From SOIA01 sp964348015 (GTDB taxonomy: Bacteria > Acidobacteriota > Aminicenantia > Aminicenantales > Aminicenantaceae): DNA of 64,000 nucleotides. The notes beneath the pieces were generated by a model. It saw nothing but the letters and a program-made list of their open reading frames with translations. It was not told the origin of the DNA and searched no databases. Shown in pieces: positions 59,662-64,000 of the stretch; positions within the stretch are counted from its first letter, which is position 1, and the number at the start of each line of letters is the position of its first letter. Both the position numbers and the translations under genes were made by a program. The stretch spans positions 26,733-90,732 of the forward strand of contig CAYGBC010000045.1 of NCBI GenBank assembly GCA_964348015.1, written 5' to 3'.

Positions 59662-59718
59662 TAATCCCACTCTTTATTCTGAATTCGCAAAACATCGGAA
59701 AGGTTGTCCGGCCCCCTG

Positions 59719-61866
59719 TCATGAATCATGAACAAGGATGGATTTTCTCGCTCTCACTGACTTGAGCAGCCTATTCAAAACAGCATCCAGCTCTTTCTTT
59801 TTCTCCGCCTTGAGGATGACCTGAACCCTGTTTGTTCCCCTTAACTTGGAAACCGGTGCCAGCGCCGGGCCCAAAACCTCGATACGCGGAGAGGCTTCCT
59901 TCACGCGGCTTAAAAAATCCCTTGACTGTCTGGCCACAGACCTCAGGCTCACTCCCTGGAACAGGATCTCCACAAGATGAGAGAAGGGCGGATATTTCAT
60001 CAAACGCCGGAAGTTCAGTTCTTCCTTATAAAAAGACATATAGTCCTCAGAGGCGGCCTGGCGGATGCTGAAATGATCCGGAAGAGCAGTCTGGATGATC
60101 ACCTCCGCGTCCGCGTCCTTCTTTAGAAATCTCATCATCTGGCTGACGGCCTGAAAAGCTTTCTGGCCGGCCCTGTAATCTGACAGCGTGAGGACTGTTT
60201 CCGGATAGAGAATGCCAACCAGGGACGCCGGAGGGAGGCCGACCTGATGGACCAGGAGCTGGGTTCCCACCAGAATGTCAATTTTTCCCCTGCGGAATTC
60301 CTGAATGATTTTTTCCTGCTCTTTCCTGTTCAGGTCTGTCGCAAAAGAGGCTGTCCGAGCCTGAGGGAATTTATACTTCAGCCCCTCCTCCACGGCCTCG
60401 ATCCCGACTCCCCGGGTTTTAATCACCCGGCTTCCACAGTCCGGGCAAGTCTCCACAACCGGAGTCGAGAAATCACAGTAATGACAAACCAATTTCTCCT
60501 CTTTCTTGTGGTACGCCAGTGCAATATCACACCGGACACAGCGGGGGATAAAATGACAATTCGAACACAAGAGATAAGGCGCATACCCGCGACGGTTCAA
60601 GAAAATCAGGATGCGTTCTTTCTTCTTCAATCGAATGGCGATGCGTTCCTCAAGTTTTCTGGAAATTATGACTTTTTCTCGCCGGTCATCGACGATTTCT
60701 ACCCCTTTTTTCGTTTTTTCCCCCTTTAAACACAGCAGGTATCCTCTTTTCATGGCTCGGTAAAGCGCGCTGACTGAAGGAAGTTCCGAACCATAAACCA
60801 GCCCAGCCTTCGACTGCCCGGCCCTCATCACGGCTCCTTTCCTGGCATCATAGCTGGGATTCTCCTGCTGGAAATAGGATTCATCCTGCTCTTCATCGAC
60901 TATGATCAGACCCAGGTCCTCCACCGGGGCAAAAAGAGCTGAACGGGGACCGACGACAACATCCGCCTTTCCTTCTTTGATCCGCAGCCATTCGATCTCC
61001 CTCCTCCTTTCAGTCAACCGGCTGTGAAGAAGCGCCACTTTTTCGCCCAGCCTTTTCTCAAATTTCTCTCTCAACGACTGTGTCAGGGCAATCTCCGGGA
61101 CCAAAAACAGAACTCTCTTCTTCCTGCCCAGAACTTTTCTGATCAGATAAAAATAGACAGACTCCCTCTTCTCCGCAGGTCCTTGAAGGAAGAAGCGAGA
61201 AAAGGGCTTATGATCGACTTCTGAGACGATTCTCTCCGCCACCTGGCGGGAATGGGCATCCAGTGAAAAGTCCATTTCCAGCTGAGATTCGCTTTCCGGC
61301 ACAGAAAGAGCTCTCTTCGGCCCCGCCCTTTTGATGTCTCTTTGTGTCTGCACCAGTCCTTTGCTCTCGAGATGCGAAATGAGGGTTGAAATATTCTGGA
61401 TCTTCAACTTTCTTTTTAGAAAAGGAACGCTGTATTTTTTCTGCTTGAGAAAATCCAGAAGCGCCCGCTCCTCTCTCGAGAAGCCCTCTTCCCTGACAGC
61501 CTGGCTTCCCTTTTCAGTCAGAGACACCCTGGCCTGGCTTTTGAGAATAAAGGATGGGGGGAGTGAAGCTTGAAGCACCTCTCCCCAGGAGGAATAATAG
61601 TAATTGCTCAGCTTCTGAGTGAAGGACAAGAAGCCAGACGAAAAAACCGGTTCCTCATCCAGCACTTCCGTTATCTCTTTAATCTGAATCCCGGAATCCA
61701 GTCTCTTTTTCCTGAGCTTTACGACGAATCCGGTCATCATTCTCTGGCCGAGCGGCACGAGAACCCGGGATCCGACCAGGGATCCTGTTCTCATCGATTC
61801 GGGAATCGCGTAGATAAAAGTCTGACTGACAGGCAGGGAAAGGGTGACTTCAGCGTACAAAGTCAT
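59719..61866 (-). CDS. priA: Primosomal protein PriA-like, with degenerate Walker A and B
   Basis: 715-aa restart helicase-family protein of normal PriA length. The 3'-DNA-binding domain covers about 1-105; the winged helix follows. The helicase lobe reads FFLQGPAEKRES at residues 225-236, where PriA normally has GVTGSGKT, so the P-loop Lys and Thr are missing; Walker B is DEEQ (324-327) instead of DEEH. VPEIALT (256-262), GPRSALFAP, the zinc-binding cysteines (CSNC, C-x2-C, CHYC, CPDC; about 435-480) and GTQLLVHQVGLPPASLVGI remain. ATP-driven unwinding is thus unlikely, but replisome loading via protein and DNA contacts could persist. It lies after udg, overlapping by four bases. Confidence 0.88.
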   Translation of the reverse strand: MTLYAEVTLSLPVSQTFIYAIPESMRTGSLVGSRVLVPLGQRMMTGFVVKLRKKRLDSGIQIKEITEVLDEEPVFSSGFLSFTQKLSNYYYSSWGEVLQASLPPSFILKSQARVSLTEKGSQAVREEGFSREERALLDFLKQKKYSVPFLKRKLKIQNISTLISHLESKGLVQTQRDIKRAGPKRALSVPESESQLEMDFSLDAHSRQVAERIVSEVDHKPFSRFFLQGPAEKRESVYFYLIRKVLGRKKRVLFLVPEIALTQSLREKFEKRLGEKVALLHSRLTERRREIEWLRIKEGKADVVVGPRSALFAPVEDLGLIIVDEEQDESYFQQENPSYDARKGAVMRAGQSKAGLVYGSELPSVSALYRAMKRGYLLCLKGEKTKKGVEIVDDRREKVIISRKLEERIAIRLKKKERILIFLNRRGYAPYLLCSNCHFIPRCVRCDIALAYHKKEEKLVCHYCDFSTPVVETCPDCGSRVIKTRGVGIEAVEEGLKYKFPQARTASFATDLNRKEQEKIIQEFRRGKIDILVGTQLLVHQVGLPPASLVGILYPETVLTLSDYRAGQKAFQAVSQMMRFLKKDADAEVIIQTALPDHFSIRQAASEDYMSFYKEELNFRRLMKYPPFSHLVEILFQGVSLRSVARQSRDFLSRVKEASPRIEVLGPALAPVSKLRGTNRVQVILKAEKKKELDAVLNRLLKSVRARKSILVHDS

Positions 61867-62537
61867 TTTTTGCCCAGGAAGGTCATCACTTTTTTCATGT
61901 CTTCCCAGACCATCTTCTTGAAGATCTTGTTGGCTTCATTCCGGATGAGGTAAGCGGGATGAAATGTCGGCATCACCTGAATGCCCTCGTATTCGTGAAA
62001 ATTTCCTCTCAGCGCTGTCATTCCCTCGCGACTGCGGATAAAAAAGTCGGCCGCCACTCTTCCCAAGGTGACGATGACCCTGGGCTGGATCATCTTGATC
62101 TGGTCCAGGAGATAACCTCGACACTGTTCGATCTCCTCCACGTGGGGCGTCCTGTTCTCGGGAGGCCGGCATTTCACGATGTTTGTGATATACACCTCTT
62201 CTCTCTTATACTCCATGGCCGCAATGATCTTCGTGAGAAGCTGGCCCGCTCTTCCCACGAAAGGGCGGCCCTGGATATCTTCGTCCCGGCCCGGCGCTTC
62301 GCCCACAAACATCAGCTCGGAATGGATGTCACCTTCTCCAGGGACTGCGTTTTTTCGCTCCCGTGCAAGAAGGCACTTCTGGCAGTTTCGGACCTGCTTT
62401 TCCAGAGAAGATATAGAGTGTTCACCGCTCACAGAAGACGATTCGATGAAATCAACTCCCAGCTGGGAGAAAAACTTGACTCTCGACTCGAGATTTTCGA
62501 TCAGCTTATCTGCTCTTTTTTCCAACGATCTCCTCAA
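61863..62537 (-). CDS. Uracil-DNA glycosylase, family 4 (Fe-S type)
   Basis: 224 aa. Removes uracil from DNA. A 4Fe-4S cluster is held by four Cys, NCQKC near 50-54 and KCRPPENRTPHVEEIEQC near 122-139. The motif GEAPGRDEDIQGRPFVGRAG (about 78-97) is the family 4 uracil pocket and TFHPAYLIRN near 192-201 the C-terminal catalytic loop. The N-terminal 40 residues are extra compared with minimal family members. It overlaps the end of coaBC by 32 bases. Confidence 0.93.
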   Translation of the reverse strand: MRRSLEKRADKLIENLESRVKFFSQLGVDFIESSSVSGEHSISSLEKQVRNCQKCLLARERKNAVPGEGDIHSELMFVGEAPGRDEDIQGRPFVGRAGQLLTKIIAAMEYKREEVYITNIVKCRPPENRTPHVEEIEQCRGYLLDQIKMIQPRVIVTLGRVAADFFIRSREGMTALRGNFHEYEGIQVMPTFHPAYLIRNEANKIFKKMVWEDMKKVMTFLGKK

Positions 62538-63702
62538 TTTTATCCATGATGACCTGACTTATTTCGACTTTGGTCATTTTTTCAGTCTGCATTGATTTCC
62601 CATCAGGGGAGACTACGCTCACCTGGTTAAAGTTTGATTCAAATCCGACCTCCTCGGCGGTCACATCATTGGCGACGATCAGGTCCAGTTTTTTATCCTT
62701 CAGCTTTTGGAGGGCGTTTTCAACCACGTTCCCCGTCTCAGCCGCAAATCCCACAAGGACCTTCTGGCCCTTCTTTCGGCTCAGCTCTTTCAGCACATCC
62801 GGTGTGGGGACGATCTTGATACTCCCGCCCAACTTTTCTTTTTTGATCTTGCCCGAGGCGGATTCTTCAAACTGAAAATCTGAAACAGCCGCTGTCATGA
62901 TGACAACATCCGCTTTGGAAAAATGCTCCAGCACCTCCTTTTTCATCTCTTCCGCAGTCTGGACCTGCCTGAGCTTCGCTTCAGAAGGCGGGAATACATG
63001 TGTCGGCCCTGAAACCAGGATGACTTCGGCTCCGCGTCTGAGCGCTTCCTCGGCCAGAGCATAGCCCATTTTTCCGGAAGAGCGGTTCGTGATAAAACGG
63101 ACCGGATCCAGGAATTCACGCGTGGGACCGGCGGTTACGAGCACTGTCCGCCCTTTGAAGCTTCGGCTTTTTTGGATAAGCCTCAGAACTTCCTCGACGA
63201 TCTTATCCGGAGGAGCGAGCCGTCCCCATCCTGTGTCCTTGCAGGCGAGGTATCCGGCTTCCGGTTCCACGAATTTAACTCCGAGTTCCTTCAGTTTCCG
63301 GATGTTCTGCTGCGTCTGAGAATGCAAGTACATGGCCTCGTTCATTGCGGGCGCGATGAGAACAGGACACCGGACAGCCGTATAAAACGTGGAGAGAAAA
63401 TCATCGGCAACGCCTCCGGCGAATTTACCGATGACGTTCGCGGTGGCTGGCGCCACGACGAGAAGAGAGATATCCTTCGCCAGATCCACGTGGGCGATCT
63501 TCGCCGACTGTTTATCCTCAAAAGGATCGACGATCACCTCCTGTCCTGAAAGCGCGCTGAAGAGAAGAGGCGAAATCAAACGCGACGCGTTTCGGGTCAT
63601 GATCACCTGGACCTGGACCTTCCTGTCCTGGAGCCTTCTGATGATCTCGCACGACTTGTAGAGGCTGACAGAAGATGAGACTCCGAGCGCGATTAATGCC
63701 AT
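62506..63702 (-). CDS. coaBC: Bifunctional phosphopantothenoylcysteine decarboxylase/phosphopantothenate-cysteine ligase
   Basis: Two steps of CoA synthesis in 398 aa. The CoaC domain (about 1-180) has the catalytic His in IAHVDLAKD near 68-76, the PAMN substrate loop near 117-120 and the reactive Cys in GYLACKDTGWGRL near 150-162. The CoaB domain (about 185-398) has LVTAGPTREFLDPVRFITNRSSGKMG near 190-215 and the Lys-rich KIKKEK segment. It is followed upstream, after 16 bases, by gmk; the rpoZ gene often present between them is missing. CoaD is at 53549 in the same window. Confidence 0.95.
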   Translation of the reverse strand: MALIALGVSSSVSLYKSCEIIRRLQDRKVQVQVIMTRNASRLISPLLFSALSGQEVIVDPFEDKQSAKIAHVDLAKDISLLVVAPATANVIGKFAGGVADDFLSTFYTAVRCPVLIAPAMNEAMYLHSQTQQNIRKLKELGVKFVEPEAGYLACKDTGWGRLAPPDKIVEEVLRLIQKSRSFKGRTVLVTAGPTREFLDPVRFITNRSSGKMGYALAEEALRRGAEVILVSGPTHVFPPSEAKLRQVQTAEEMKKEVLEHFSKADVVIMTAAVSDFQFEESASGKIKKEKLGGSIKIVPTPDVLKELSRKKGQKVLVGFAAETGNVVENALQKLKDKKLDLIVANDVTAEEVGFESNFNQVSVVSPDGKSMQTEKMTKVEISQVIMDKIEEIVGKKSR

Positions 63703-63718
63703 CGATTCATCCTTTTGA

Positions 63719-64000
63719 TCAATCTTCAGAGAAGCTCCGAAGAATCGGAAGGATCTCCTTTTTCCGGGATTCGAGACTGCATCTCATGCCGTGAATGATG
63801 CACTCCAGGCTTCGCGCGGCCTTCTCCAGGTTATCGTTGATAACGATGAAGTCAAATTGAGGATAGGCCCGGATGTCTTTCCTCGCCATATCAAGCCTTT
63901 CCTCGATGTATTCTGCGCTCGCCTGGCTTCTCGCTTCAAGACGCCTTTTCAGCTCCTCGAAAGAAGGGGGAAGAATAAATATGAATACAGCCTTTTTCAG
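63719..64000 (-). CDS. gmk: Guanylate kinase, C-terminal part (gene cut by window edge)
   Basis: Phosphorylates GMP to GDP. The last 93 residues are in the window. They start in the core with AVFIFILPPSFEELKRRL, the conserved I(F)I(L)PPS...L-x-x-R-L pattern after the lid, and contain ERLDMARKDI and FDFIVINDNLEKA, typical of Gmk. The stop is at 63719, 16 bases before coaBC. The P-loop half lies beyond the window. Confidence 0.93.
   Translation of the reverse strand: MKKAVFIFILPPSFEELKRRLEARSQASAEYIEERLDMARKDIRAYPQFDFIVINDNLEKAARSLECIIHGMRCSLESRKKEILPILRSFSED

Noticed and set aside
1..64000. CRISPR array, rRNA, tRNA or prophage genes
   Set aside because: No regularly spaced direct repeats, cas genes, RNA gene signatures or phage structural genes were found.

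Overview
The window is a gene-dense stretch of a diderm (Gram-negative type) bacterial chromosome. It carries a division and cell-wall cluster, a PilMNOPQ type IV pilus secretin operon, a TonB-like protein, lipoproteins, many PAS-type sensor kinases and a Ser/Thr kinase with PEGA repeats. There are no rRNA or tRNA genes, CRISPR arrays or intact transposase genes. The gene content, moderate base composition and anaerobe-type enzymes (isopropylmalate-isomerase-type hydro-lyases, citryl-CoA-type enzymes, ferredoxin domains) would fit an Aminicenantes or other Acidobacteriota-related lineage. That placement is an inference from gene content, not a phylogenetic result.

Layout. 1-7.4 kb: plus-strand dcw cluster murD(partial)-ftsW-murG-murC-ftsQ-ftsA-ftsZ, with hutI overlapping the end of ftsZ; murB and ddl are missing between murC and ftsQ. 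8.7-13.4 kb: comM, a LOG-like protein, truA, several REP-like repeats, and a secreted Ala/Tyr/Ser-rich protein of unknown function. 13.9-23.9 kb: a long minus-strand block. Its first part is a citryl-CoA/succinyl-CoA synthetase-like pair whose ATP-grasp subunit is fused to a two-cluster ferredoxin domain, then a citryl-CoA lyase-like citrate-synthase-fold protein and an HD protein. The second part holds two different aconitase-family (LeuCD-type) enzyme pairs around an isocitrate-dehydrogenase-like enzyme, then tsaB and rimI. Together they could run acetyl-CoA plus oxaloacetate to citrate, isocitrate and 2-oxoglutarate, or the reverse.

24-32 kb: signalling island with a REC-PAS-PAS histidine kinase and NarL regulator, a single-domain regulator, a kinase with eight PAS domains and another single-domain regulator. 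32-37 kb: signal peptidase I with an unusual active site, a small Lys-rich protein, an intergenic region with tandem pseudoknot-like repeats, a GYD protein, a zinc-ribbon/kinase/PEGA protein and a TPR-TonB protein. 37-42.6 kb: minus-strand ECF sigma/anti-sigma operon with two secreted proteins sharing a C-terminal domain, preceded by an ECF-like promoter, then a NatAB-like ABC exporter. 42.8-53 kb: sppA, a UvrD-RecB-type helicase-nuclease, ftsB-like gene, phosphohexomutase, a 322-bp element with 16-bp terminal inverted repeats, a membrane spermidine-synthase-like protein and an exported PCMT. 53.5-59.7 kb: coaD-pilMNOPQ-lipoprotein. 59.7-64 kb: minus-strand gmk(partial)-coaBC-udg-priA, where PriA has lost its Walker A motif.

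The items most worth a second look are the ATP-grasp/ferredoxin fusion and its pathway context, the tandem pseudoknot-like repeats near 33.3-33.7 kb, the terminal-inverted-repeat element at 49.5-49.8 kb, the ATPase-defective PriA, and the ECF operon.
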